A stretch of 64,000 nucleotides of DNA from Desulfitobacterium dehalogenans ATCC 51507 (GTDB lineage: Bacteria; Bacillota; Desulfitobacteriia; Desulfitobacteriales; Desulfitobacteriaceae), in assembly GCF_000243155.2 (NCBI RefSeq), contig NC_018017.1, positions 2,480,001 through 2,544,000 on the forward strand, given 5' to 3'. Shown here one piece after another: positions 1 through 7,547 of this stretch. How positions within the stretch are numbered: the first letter of the stretch is position 1; each line of letters starts with the position of its first letter. The translations under genes were made by a program, and so were the position numbers. A model generated the notes under the pieces. The model saw only the letters and a program-made list of their open reading frames with translations. It did no database searches and was not told the DNA's origin.

Positions 1-214
1 TACCATTGCCCTGGGGGTCTCCTCCTTGAATCATAAAGCCCGGAATAACCCGATGGAAGATGATTCCGTCATAAAAGCCTTTTTCAACTAAAGAAACAAA
101 ATTCTTCACTGTCTCAGGCGCAACATCGGGGTAAAGCTCAACTTTAATTGTGTTGCCGCTTTCCATTTCAATAGTTACTACCGGTTTCTTTTCATTTAAA
201 TCTTGTTCACTCAC
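1..214 (-). CDS. Cyclophilin-type peptidyl-prolyl isomerase (3' part cut off)
   Basis: N-terminal 71 codons of a cyclophilin-type proline cis-trans isomerase; the rest lies beyond the left edge. I chose the GTG at 214 because an AAGGAGG site ends 7 bases before it, while the ATG between them runs into a stop after four codons. Family-typical stretches are visible: [14 protein letters not shown] and [19 protein letters not shown], the latter holding the conserved FHR(V/I)IP and GGD elements. The first 12 residues are charged with no signal peptide, so a cytoplasmic folding enzyme is likely. It is divergent from znuA and unrelated to it functionally. The family assignment is safe; which paralogue cannot be told. 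Confidence 0.9.
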   Translation of the reverse strand, partial: MSEQDLNEKKPVVTIEMESGNTIKVELYPDVAPETVKNFVSLVEKGFYDGIIFHRVIPGFMIQGGDPQGNG

Positions 215-302
215 TGCGCATCCTCCTTGTAAAACAATTCCCTCCTGATTATAACCATTTTTCGCCTCATTTACCACTTCTACATTTTGCATGGAGAATA
301 AT

Positions 303-331
303 TTGACATTCGCACTATTTTCAAGTACACT
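303..331 (+). promoter_or_regulatory. Predicted sigma-A promoter of the znu operon
   Basis: TTGACA at 303-308 and TACACT at 326-331 are separated by exactly 17 bases. The -35 is perfect and the -10 has four of six consensus bases. Transcription would start near 338, about 30 bases before the znuA start codon. Seen by eye; not tested. Confidence 0.7.
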
Positions 332-334
332 TTC

Positions 335-357
335 TTATTGAAACACTATATCAATAA
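335..357 (+). promoter_or_regulatory. Inverted repeat over the znu transcription start, candidate metal-regulator operator
   Basis: A perfect 7-bp inverted repeat, TTATTGA at 335-341 and TCAATAA at 351-357, spans the predicted start point between the -10 box and the Shine-Dalgarno site. A dyad here could block RNA polymerase. The Fur-family gene at the end of the same operon is the obvious candidate to bind it. It does not resemble the Bacillus Zur box, so binding is inference. Confidence 0.45.
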
Positions 358-368
358 GGGAGGAACCT

Positions 369-1355
369 ATGTATACGTTCAGCAATCGTCTAAATTGGAT
401 GAAGATAATCCTGGCAGTTTCCCTTGCCTTATTTATAACTGGATGCACCGCAGAAAAGCCCGTCAGCACCATGAATCAAAAGGTCGTCATTACCAGTATC
501 TCCCCTCTGGCCGATCTGATCAGAAACGTCGGTGGAGATAGTATCCAAGTGATCAGTTTGGTTCCTACAGGGAGTGATCCCCATACTTACGAGCCTACTC
601 CCGACGCAGTGCGCCAGGTGTCCATGGGAAAACTGTTCTTTGCCAATGGTGTCGGTCAAGAAGCCTATTTGGAAAAGCTCATCGCTAATTCTCAGAATAA
701 GGATCTACGCACTGTGATTTTGTCCGACGGATTAGAAATACTGGGAAACGAAGGCCATAAAGACAACCATGATGAAGAAGCCGAGCATCACGAAGATGAG
801 GCCCATATAGAAGGAAATGGTCATGACCATTCCCAAGGCAACCCCCACCTTTGGTTGGATGTAAAAAATGCGCAACATTATGTTGAGAGTATTCGTGATG
901 CCTTGATTGAGGCCTATCCACAGGATCAAGAGCTCTTTAAAGCCAATGCAGAAAACTATCTTCAAGAACTGGAAGCTTTAGATCAATGGATAGCGAAAGA
1001 AATTCAAACTATTCCCCCAGAGAACCGGAATTTAATTGTCTATCATGATGCCTGGAGGTATTATACAGAACGGTATGGGCTTACCGTCCTTCGACCGGTA
1101 GTTCGTGGAGATGAGTCTGAACCTTCGGCAAAGGATTATGCTCAGCTTATCGAACTGATTAAGGAGTATAAGATCAAAGCTATTTTTGGCGAAGTGGGTT
1201 TTAATACCAAGCTTATTCTCCAATTGGCCCAGGAAACCGGGATTAAGATGGTGGATGATCTGTACAATGATACCCTTGGGGTTACACCGGAAACCGACAG
1301 CTATATCGAAATCATGAAGCACAATACCAAGGCTATTGTCTCAGCACTTGAATAA
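369..1355 (+). CDS. znuA: Zinc ABC transporter substrate-binding lipoprotein
   Basis: Cluster A-I solute-binding protein that captures a divalent metal outside the membrane and hands it to ZnuB. The start at 369 follows a GGAGG site. A hydrophobic signal ends in a lipobox (ITGC, Cys about residue 26), so it should be a lipoprotein. Residues about 130-160 form a His/Asp/Glu-rich loop (HHEDEAHIEGNGHDH) followed by NPHLWLD, the pattern typical of zinc rather than manganese binders. The metal ligands expected further on (GHDHSQGNPH, YHDAWRY, GEVGF) are visible. At 328 residues it is of usual length. It is first in the znuA-znuC-znuB-zur operon. Zinc specificity is inferred from the His-rich loop and the regulator. 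Confidence 0.93.
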   Translation: MYTFSNRLNWMKIILAVSLALFITGCTAEKPVSTMNQKVVITSISPLADLIRNVGGDSIQVISLVPTGSDPHTYEPTPDAVRQVSMGKLFFANGVGQEAYLEKLIANSQNKDLRTVILSDGLEILGNEGHKDNHDEEAEHHEDEAHIEGNGHDHSQGNPHLWLDVKNAQHYVESIRDALIEAYPQDQELFKANAENYLQELEALDQWIAKEIQTIPPENRNLIVYHDAWRYYTERYGLTVLRPVVRGDESEPSAKDYAQLIELIKEYKIKAIFGEVGFNTKLILQLAQETGIKMVDDLYNDTLGVTPETDSYIEIMKHNTKAIVSALE

Positions 1356-1405
1356 GCATTCCGTCTGAGTCACTACATCATACCTATAAGGAAGAAGGAT
1401 ATTTA

Positions 1406-2158
1406 ATGTTAGCCGTTGAGTTTGATTCATTTTCCTATACACTTCCCCAGCGGGACATTCTGTGGGATATTAATCTGCGCATTCCTTGCGGTTCCTGCGT
1501 TGGAATCATTGGCCCCAATGGCTCCGGAAAATCCACCCTGATGAAAAGTATTGTGGGCTTAAATCAAAGCACAAAGGGAAGCGTTAAGGTCTTTGGGCAG
1601 CCACCGACACAAGAATGGCGCCGTAAAATGCAGTTAGGTTATGTTCCACAACTGAAAACCATGGATAAAGATTTTCCTATTTCGGTCTACGAAGTGGTTC
1701 TTTTAGGCCGGACTGGTCGATTAGGTTGGTTTAAACGTCCCCGATCTGAAGATCATGGTCTGGTGGAACAGGCTTTAAAAAAAGTCAATATGTTGAATCT
1801 TAAAGATCGCCCTATTGGCCAGCTTTCCGGAGGCCAACAGCAACGAGTTCTGATTGCTAGAGCCCTGGCCACGGAATCTCGTCTATTACTATTGGACGAG
1901 CCAGCTACAGGGTTAGATATTCCTTCTCAACAAAGTATTTTTCGCCTGATCGAGGATCTCCACGGGGATGGGATAACTATCCTTACCACCACCCATGATT
2001 TAGCAGCATTGAAGTATCATCATTTTGATTTGATTCTCTGCCTTAATCAAACGGTTATCGCCTTTGGTCCTCCAGAAGAGGTTTTGGTTCCTCATATTCT
2101 GGAGCGTACTTTCATGGGAAGCCAGGGAGGAGTCATTCCGTATGCATCTACTTACTGA
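1406..2158 (+). CDS. znuC: Zinc ABC transporter ATPase
   Basis: Cytoplasmic ATPase subunit, 250 residues, that powers metal import. Walker A is GPNGSGKST (about residue 38), the signature is LSGGQQQRV, Walker B is LLLLDEPATGLD, and the H-loop is TTTHD. It begins 50 bases after znuA and overlaps the start of znuB by 17 bases, so the two are probably translationally coupled. Family and role are clear; zinc as substrate follows from the neighbours. Confidence 0.94.
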   Translation: MLAVEFDSFSYTLPQRDILWDINLRIPCGSCVGIIGPNGSGKSTLMKSIVGLNQSTKGSVKVFGQPPTQEWRRKMQLGYVPQLKTMDKDFPISVYEVVLLGRTGRLGWFKRPRSEDHGLVEQALKKVNMLNLKDRPIGQLSGGQQQRVLIARALATESRLLLLDEPATGLDIPSQQSIFRLIEDLHGDGITILTTTHDLAALKYHHFDLILCLNQTVIAFGPPEEVLVPHILERTFMGSQGGVIPYASTY

Positions 2159-2999
2159 TCCCTTGCAATATGCTTTTATGCAGCGGGCCCTCATTGGTAC
2201 CATTGCTGTGGCAGTGCTCACCGCTGTGGTGGGGACTTTTGTGATCTTAAGACGTCTGGCCTTTATCGGGGAAGGTTTAGCTCATGGTTCTTTAGCAGGA
2301 TTAGCCATTGGCTATCTCCTGGATTGGAATTTGTATATTGCCGGCAATATCTATACCATAGGCCTTGCCCTCCTTATTGGTGTACTCCATGAGAAAGCCA
2401 AAGTCAGTTTAGATACAGCCATCGGTATTCTCTTTTCCACTTCCATGGCTTTAGGGGTAGCATTAATTAGCTCCTTAAAATTCTATTCAACTAATTTAAC
2501 CGGCTATCTTTTCGGTTCAGTATTATCCATCGGTTCTTTTGACTTGGTTATCATCGTTAGTTCAACATGCGTGATTCTTTTCATTCTTACGATATTCTAC
2601 AAAGAGTTCGTTTATTATGCCTTTGATCCGGAAATGGCAGAAGTGGCGGGATTACCTCGTGCTCGCTTGCATTATGCCATGTTGGCTATGATAGCTGTGA
2701 CCGTGGTGGTGGCATCTCAAACCGTTGGCATAATTCTTGTCACAGCACTGCTGACCATTCCTGCCGCGTCGGCTTTTCAATGGACTCATTCCCTGAAAAA
2801 ATTAGTACTTCTCTCTGTATGTTTTGGATTAATCAGCGCCATCCTTGGCCTTTATCTCTCCTATTATTTAAATGTGGCTTCCGGGGCCAGTATCGCTCTG
2901 ACAGCAGCCGCAATCTTTCTGCTGAGCTTTCTCTGTTCTCCCAAACGAGTCAGTCTGCGTCGCAGCTTTGGCCGAGTCAAAACCTCTGAGAAAGGATGA
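2142..2999 (+). CDS. znuB: Zinc ABC transporter permease
   Basis: Membrane subunit of the ABC-3 (ZnuB/TroC/MntB) family. I start it at ATG 2142 (MHLLTDPLQYAF), which follows GGGAGG at 2125-2130; the frame is open 26 codons further upstream but that part lies inside znuC and is not membrane-like. It has multiple hydrophobic segments and the family elements FVILRRLAFIGEGLAHG (near residue 35) and GIILVTALLTIPAASA (near residue 200). About 285 residues, normal for the family. It is followed 6 bases later by the Fur-type regulator, suggesting one transcript. Confidence 0.93.
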   Translation: MHLLTDPLQYAFMQRALIGTIAVAVLTAVVGTFVILRRLAFIGEGLAHGSLAGLAIGYLLDWNLYIAGNIYTIGLALLIGVLHEKAKVSLDTAIGILFSTSMALGVALISSLKFYSTNLTGYLFGSVLSIGSFDLVIIVSSTCVILFILTIFYKEFVYYAFDPEMAEVAGLPRARLHYAMLAMIAVTVVVASQTVGIILVTALLTIPAASAFQWTHSLKKLVLLSVCFGLISAILGLYLSYYLNVASGASIALTAAAIFLLSFLCSPKRVSLRRSFGRVKTSEKG

Positions 3000-3005
3000 A
3001 CAAAA

Positions 3006-3443
3006 ATGGAGTACAATGAGATCATCCAACTCATTCAAGAAAAGGGATATCGCCTTACCGACCCTCGTAAAAAAGTCGTCAGCATATTGACCACCCATTC
3101 TGAATTTTTGGGTGCCTACGATATTCATAATCTTCTTCAGCAGGAAAATATTAATATTGGTGTCGCATCCATCTATCGAGTGCTGAGTTTGCTAAAAAGC
3201 TTAGGTCTGCTAAAATCCGAAGAATTCAGCGTAGGCGGCGAAAAATATCGTCTGGAAAGTTCGGACTCTCATCACCATCATTCCCACCAGTTGATCTGCT
3301 CCCAATGCGGCCGTACTGAAGAATGGATAGGGGATTGCCCCATCTCCAACATCGCAGAAAAACTTGAGCAAGACAGCGGATATCAAATCGAGGAGCATTG
3401 GCTCAGATTTTTTGGAGTATGTCCGTTTTGCCGCAAAGAATAG
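3006..3443 (+). CDS. zur: Fur-family metal regulator, probably Zur
   Basis: A 145-residue transcriptional repressor of the Fur family: an N-terminal winged helix (about residues 1-80, with the YRVLSLL recognition-helix region) and a C-terminal metal and dimerisation domain. A His-rich run SHHHHSHQ is followed by two CxxC pairs, CSQC and CPFC, that hold the structural zinc. Because it is the last gene of a zinc-uptake operon, zinc sensing with repression of znuABC is the best inference. Fur or PerR activity cannot be excluded from sequence alone. It converges on the dedA gene with 7 bases between the stop codons. Confidence 0.85.
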   Translation: MEYNEIIQLIQEKGYRLTDPRKKVVSILTTHSEFLGAYDIHNLLQQENINIGVASIYRVLSLLKSLGLLKSEEFSVGGEKYRLESSDSHHHHSHQLICSQCGRTEEWIGDCPISNIAEKLEQDSGYQIEEHWLRFFGVCPFCRKE

Positions 3444-3450
3444 AATCCAT

Positions 3451-4068
3451 TTATCGTCTATTTCTCCGATTGCGCTTAAAAAGAAAATACCCTATACCTG
3501 CTAAGATAAGCACACCGATGACTATATCCATGCGGTGGAATAATGGCTTTAATGAATTCCAGTTAGCGCCGAGTTTTTCTCCGACGATGATTAGGAACAT
3601 GCACCAAGGCAATGCTCCTAATACTGTATAGATAGCCATTTTTGCAGCATTCATTTTTGCTATACCGGCAGGCAGGGATATGAAGGTTCGTATAATAGGC
3701 AGCATACGTCCCACTAAGACGGTGATTTCCCCATGCTTGCTAAATAATCTCTCAGTCCACTGGAGCTCCTTTTCTTTCATAAAAAAATAATGTCCATAGC
3801 GTTGAATGAAAGGCCTTCCTCCTCGAACGCCCACATAATACGCTACGATACCCCCAAAAAGATTGCCTAAGGTAGCTGCTAAAGTGGCTGTCCAAAAATC
3901 AAAATGACCCAAATACACCATATATCCTGTGAAAGGGAGAATAATTTCACTGGGTAAAGGGATACAGGCGCTTTCGATGGCCATCGCCAAAAACACTCCA
4001 AAATAGCCCAAACTGGAGATCAATTCGACCACGAATTCTCCCAGAAGGCTTAGCAATTGTTCTAACAA
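3451..4068 (-). CDS. DedA-family membrane protein
   Basis: Integral membrane protein of the DedA/SNARE-associated (VTT) family, about 205 residues. Members have been linked to undecaprenyl-phosphate or phospholipid translocation; which applies here is unknown. Motifs seen: ESACIPLPSEIILPFTGY, the glycine-rich ATLGNLFGGIVAYYVG, and GRMLPIIRTFISLPAG, holding the conserved G-R-x4-R segment. The first possible ATG (4089) has no ribosome site. AGGAGG lies 7 bases before a TTG at 4068, which I take as the start. It runs convergently into zur, and repeat copy A begins about 50 bases upstream. Confidence 0.88.
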   Translation of the reverse strand: MLEQLLSLLGEFVVELISSLGYFGVFLAMAIESACIPLPSEIILPFTGYMVYLGHFDFWTATLAATLGNLFGGIVAYYVGVRGGRPFIQRYGHYFFMKEKELQWTERLFSKHGEITVLVGRMLPIIRTFISLPAGIAKMNAAKMAIYTVLGALPWCMFLIIVGEKLGANWNSLKPLFHRMDIVIGVLILAGIGYFLFKRNRRNRR

Positions 4069-4119
4069 GGGTTCTCCTCCTATCTCCATAGCTAACTTGA
4101 AAAAGGTCCGAAGGTTAAG

Positions 4120-4865
4120 TCTCCAGGATTTTGCTTTACACCGTTCGCTCCATAAGCTAAGCGGACAAAACTAACGCTCAAAGCCTTCGCTCCGAAAGGT
4201 GCACCTGCGCCGCTAAGTAGTCTCAGTGGTATGGCGGCTTGGGCGAAACCCTCACCCGGGTTTCGTGGCTAAATCGGCTCCTCGAAAGCACTGCTTTCGC
4301 ACTTGTTCTCATAGCCGGTTGGAAACGTCCTGTTTCCAACCTTTCTCCGCTGTTTGCTTTTCGCGAAGTTTTGTTTCCGCTCGCTTAAATTCGCTCTCTT
4401 CTGTAAAGCAAAATCCTTAGGCTGCTTTTCGGGTCTGTGCGTGCATGCAGGGCTTTGTGAAATAAGTTACGCGATCCGAGCGGCTTTTTCCGTCTTTACC
4501 GACGCCGCTTGAGCGGCATGGTCGGCTGCTCTGGGAACGGCCCTGAAGGTGACCCCCCCCCAAAATGTCCACAAGAGTTCCAAAAGCAGTGCTAAAGAGG
4601 ACCCGTGAGCGTAGCTTTACGTACAAAAGCGGACGGATTTCACTGTGTATAAGGCAGCTAAGGCTTCTGCTTCGCTTCACTCACCATAAGCCAAGCTTTC
4701 TTTAAGCGGAAGGGCGGCTAGGTCAACGAAGCTTTCTTAACTTAGACGAGCCACTGGTTAACATTCAGAAAACAGCGGGGTTTGGCTCGTCTGTTAAGAA
4801 AGCGAGTTTGACCAGCCCTGGAGCTATGGAGTACGTGTTGTGCGTAAAGCTACACAACCCGGACG
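4120..4865 (+). repeat. Dispersed repeat copy A (746 bp, non-coding)
   Basis: This fills the gap between dedA and spoVR. It matches, in reverse orientation, the segments at 49414-50030 and 57361-57740. A 291-bp core (4126-4416) is bounded by perfect 12-bp inverted repeats, GGATTTTGCTTT and AAAGCAAAATCC, and contains a near-palindrome around GGTTGGAAACG. The outer part carries TTGTGCGTAAAGCTAC, shared with copy B, and runs into the last codons of spoVR. I see no gene with a ribosome site inside; the short open frames are not conserved between copies. Confidence 0.85.
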
Positions 4866-6254
4866 ACGCTGTTCATACCCTTTCATACCTTGTCCATCCT
4901 GAACTCTTGCCATACCCTTCCGGGAAATTGTGTTGCTCGTGCATTCGAAAAGAATCTTTTTGCCATCCACCACAGTTTCCAGATAAACACCTTTTCCCCA
5001 TAATGTTTGTATTAACTGCAAGGTTTTTTCCAGATAAACAAGATCCAAATCCACCCCCTCATGCCCATGAACAAGATATAGCCCACCTTTCCCCTCGTAA
5101 TCCCCATCCATGACTAAAATACGTGGATGACCTCCATGGATCAATTGTTTAACGAGGTTATCACGTACCTTTTCCCATGCTGTATCCGTAACTTGCCAGT
5201 GGGCACCTACTTTACGATAATTAAAGAGGTTGAGGTCCTCAACCAGTTCTTGATTGAGATAATTACGCACAAAGGAGATATCATTCTCCATCTCCCGTAT
5301 TTCAAACAATGTTTCCCAATCATAACGCCCGGCAAGATGATCCCATATCTTAACACCAAGATAATAGGGATTCAGCTGCAGTCTTGAAGGCTGTACGACT
5401 TGACTATGCATTACTGCAAAATCCACCGCTTCTGCAGCAGTGAGGTTCAGTTCTCGCATGATTCGTGAATGCCAAAAGGTGGCCCACCCTTCATTGATGA
5501 TTTTTGTTTCGATTTGAGGGTAGAAATATAGAGATTCTTCACGGATCATGCTCAGAATATCTCGTTGCCAATCTTCAAGGCTGGAAGAATAGGTCATCAA
5601 ATAAAGCATCAGATCTTCATCCGGTAATTTTTCCTCGATTTCGTTATCAGGTTTTTGATCCCAAAGGTCTGTGTATTCAGTTCGGTGGACGGATATTTTC
5701 TTTTCCGCTCCATCTTTCTTGTTAGAGTTGCAGGTGGGGCCTTTTTTTTTGCCTAAATGAGCTCTAAAGTCCACATGCTCTTGAATGGATAATACTGCAT
5801 CCAGGTTTTTTTCCACCTTATCCCGGCCATGCTCTAATTCATAATCCCGAATGCGCTGTGCATGAGCTTCCATGCGTAACACCATGTCTTGGGGGGTTCG
5901 GCGGAAATAGCGGTTATTTTTAAAAAAATCCACATGGGCATAGACGTGACCTATGACCAGCTTGTTCTGAATTAAGCGATTCCCTTCTAACAAAAAAGCA
6001 TAAGATGGATTCGAGTTGATGACGAGCTCGTAGATTCGGGTGAGATTCAAATCATACTGCATTTTCATGCGATAGAAGGCTTTACCAAAGCTCCAATGAG
6101 TGAAGCGCACCGGCATCCCATATGCCCCGAAAGAATAAATTGCTTCCGCTGGACAGACCTCAAAATGCACTGGGTAAAAGTCAAGCCCCAGGCATCTGGC
6201 CACATTGGCAATCTCTCGAGCATGATAGCTAAGTTCTGTCACCTCATAGTCCAT
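4824..6254 (-). CDS. spoVR: SpoVR family protein
   Basis: SpoVR is a sporulation protein involved in spore cortex formation in Bacillus; its biochemistry is not established. I start it at ATG 6254 (MDYEVTELSY), 5 bases after AGGAGAGG; an upstream open extension of 48 codons is low-quality sequence overlapping a repeat remnant. The family core is clear: CLGLDFYPVHFEVCPAEAIY, SFGAYGMPVRFTHWSFGK, YELVINSNPSYAFLLEGN. At about 476 residues it is close to the Bacillus length, but its last 10 or so residues (VALRTTRTP) are encoded by repeat copy A. It is last in a prkA-yhbH-spoVR cluster, about 150 bases after yhbH. Confidence 0.93.
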   Translation of the reverse strand: MDYEVTELSYHAREIANVARCLGLDFYPVHFEVCPAEAIYSFGAYGMPVRFTHWSFGKAFYRMKMQYDLNLTRIYELVINSNPSYAFLLEGNRLIQNKLVIGHVYAHVDFFKNNRYFRRTPQDMVLRMEAHAQRIRDYELEHGRDKVEKNLDAVLSIQEHVDFRAHLGKKKGPTCNSNKKDGAEKKISVHRTEYTDLWDQKPDNEIEEKLPDEDLMLYLMTYSSSLEDWQRDILSMIREESLYFYPQIETKIINEGWATFWHSRIMRELNLTAAEAVDFAVMHSQVVQPSRLQLNPYYLGVKIWDHLAGRYDWETLFEIREMENDISFVRNYLNQELVEDLNLFNYRKVGAHWQVTDTAWEKVRDNLVKQLIHGGHPRILVMDGDYEGKGGLYLVHGHEGVDLDLVYLEKTLQLIQTLWGKGVYLETVVDGKKILFECTSNTISRKGMARVQDGQGMKGYEQRRPGCVALRTTRTP

Positions 6255-6344
6255 AGACACCTCTCCTGACTCTTTGTTATCTGCTTTGAAAAAGACCTGC
6301 TCTGCAAAAGCCCTGCTCTGCAAAAGCCCGGAAGCTGATTCTAG

Positions 6345-6405
6345 AGCGTTGTGCATAAAGCTACCCGAGTAAAATTTTTCATCTTCTGCCGGCGCCAACA
6401 GGGCT
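6345..6405 (-). repeat. Remnant of the stop-proximal repeat module between yhbH and spoVR
   Basis: Read on the minus strand directly after the yhbH stop: a GGCGCCGGCAGAAGATGA segment, then GGGTAGCTTTATGCACAACGC. The same order of elements occurs at 57361-57415, 49388-49445 and 49733-49780. It lacks the inverted-repeat core, so it is either a decayed copy or an independent short repeat. Confidence 0.6.
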
Positions 6406-7534
6406 AAGAAAATACTGTTTTTAAAGCTTCATAGACCTCTTGACGATCACGTATCGTTACTAAGCGGAGCTTAGGATCGGTTATACGTTTTAGAGTCGAC
6501 ATCAACGTACTGGAGTAATGGGTTCTTAGAATCTCTCCATATCCAACAACCTGACTCACGTCCACAAGCTTTTGCATAAGATTCAAGGACCGGGCGTTGT
6601 CTGAACCAATATTATCGCCATCTGTAAAATGAACCGGATAAATATTATAGTGGGCAGGAGGATAATCTCGCTGGATGATTTCTAAAGCCAGTTGATATAC
6701 GGATGAACAGCGGGTTCCACCGCTTTCTCCCCGGGTAAAAAATTCCTCTTCCGTGACTTCTTTCGCTTCGGTATGGTGAGCCAGAAAGCGCATTTCTACA
6801 TTTTCGTATTTTTCCCTCAAGAAACGCACCATCCAGAAGAAGAAGGTCCGAGATATATACTTTTCAAACTGTCCCATGGAACCTGAGGTATCCATCATGG
6901 CAAGAATGACTGCATTTGTTTCAAAGTTAGGGTGGGTTTCCCAAGTTTTAAAGCGCAGATCCTCGGGAATGATTTTGAGATCGTTACCCTTGCCGGCTAA
7001 TGCCTGCCGCTTGATACTTTCTATAAGAGTACGTTTTTTATCAATATTAGCCATGAGACCTTTCTTGCGAATATCTTTAAATTCCGGTTTATCTTGGGCA
7101 ATCAAGGGACGCTTTTTATCATCCAGATTGGGAAGCTGCAATTCCTCAAAAAGGATGGCTGCCAGATCCTCATAAGTGACTTCAGCCTCATAGATATCCA
7201 TACCCGGCTCATCTCCGGCACCCGGATCTTTTCCTGCCCCCTGTTTACGCTGGCTTTCCCGAGCAAGGATATCACCATTCTTCATCTTTTTGTTTCCTTG
7301 ACCGGTGTGATTCTTTTTGTTGTAATCAAAGCGAAATCGAAATTCTTCTAAGGAACGCATGGGGACTTTCATAGCCTTTTTTCCATCACTGAGAATGATA
7401 CTCTCATCAACAATTAAATCTCCCAACTGCTTCTTTATGGCCTCTTGGACTTTCTCTTTGTGCCGATTTTGATCCAGATAACCTTTGCGATGGAGACTCC
7501 AGTCTTCCCGGCTGACAATAATATCGTCACTCAT
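6404..7534 (-). CDS. yhbH: YhbH/YeaH family sporulation-stress protein (DUF444)
   Basis: A 376-residue DUF444 protein. The C-terminal half resembles a von Willebrand A fold: MMDTSGSMGQFEK (about residue 215) is a MIDAS-type DxSxS metal site, and DGDNIGSDN follows later. The N-terminal part is basic and lysine-rich. In Bacillus YhbH is a sporulation protein, and in enterobacteria YeaH works with the PrkA homologue YeaG. The gene starts 13 bases after prkA, matching that partnership. The ATG at 7534 follows a GGGAGGATGAACC site. The repeat module begins immediately after its stop. Confidence 0.92.
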   Translation of the reverse strand: MSDDIIVSREDWSLHRKGYLDQNRHKEKVQEAIKKQLGDLIVDESIILSDGKKAMKVPMRSLEEFRFRFDYNKKNHTGQGNKKMKNGDILARESQRKQGAGKDPGAGDEPGMDIYEAEVTYEDLAAILFEELQLPNLDDKKRPLIAQDKPEFKDIRKKGLMANIDKKRTLIESIKRQALAGKGNDLKIIPEDLRFKTWETHPNFETNAVILAMMDTSGSMGQFEKYISRTFFFWMVRFLREKYENVEMRFLAHHTEAKEVTEEEFFTRGESGGTRCSSVYQLALEIIQRDYPPAHYNIYPVHFTDGDNIGSDNARSLNLMQKLVDVSQVVGYGEILRTHYSSTLMSTLKRITDPKLRLVTIRDRQEVYEALKTVFS

Positions 7535-7547
7535 GGTTCATCCTCCC

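Noticed and set aside
2064-2141. Extended start of znuB
   Set aside because: The 26 extra codons lie in znuC, and GGGAGG points to ATG 2142.
4226-4680. Short open frames inside repeat copy A (both strands)
   Set aside because: Not conserved in copies B and C, no ribosome sites.
6254-6398. N-terminal extension of spoVR to 6398
   Set aside because: It overlaps the repeat remnant and lacks family similarity; a good ribosome site marks ATG 6254.
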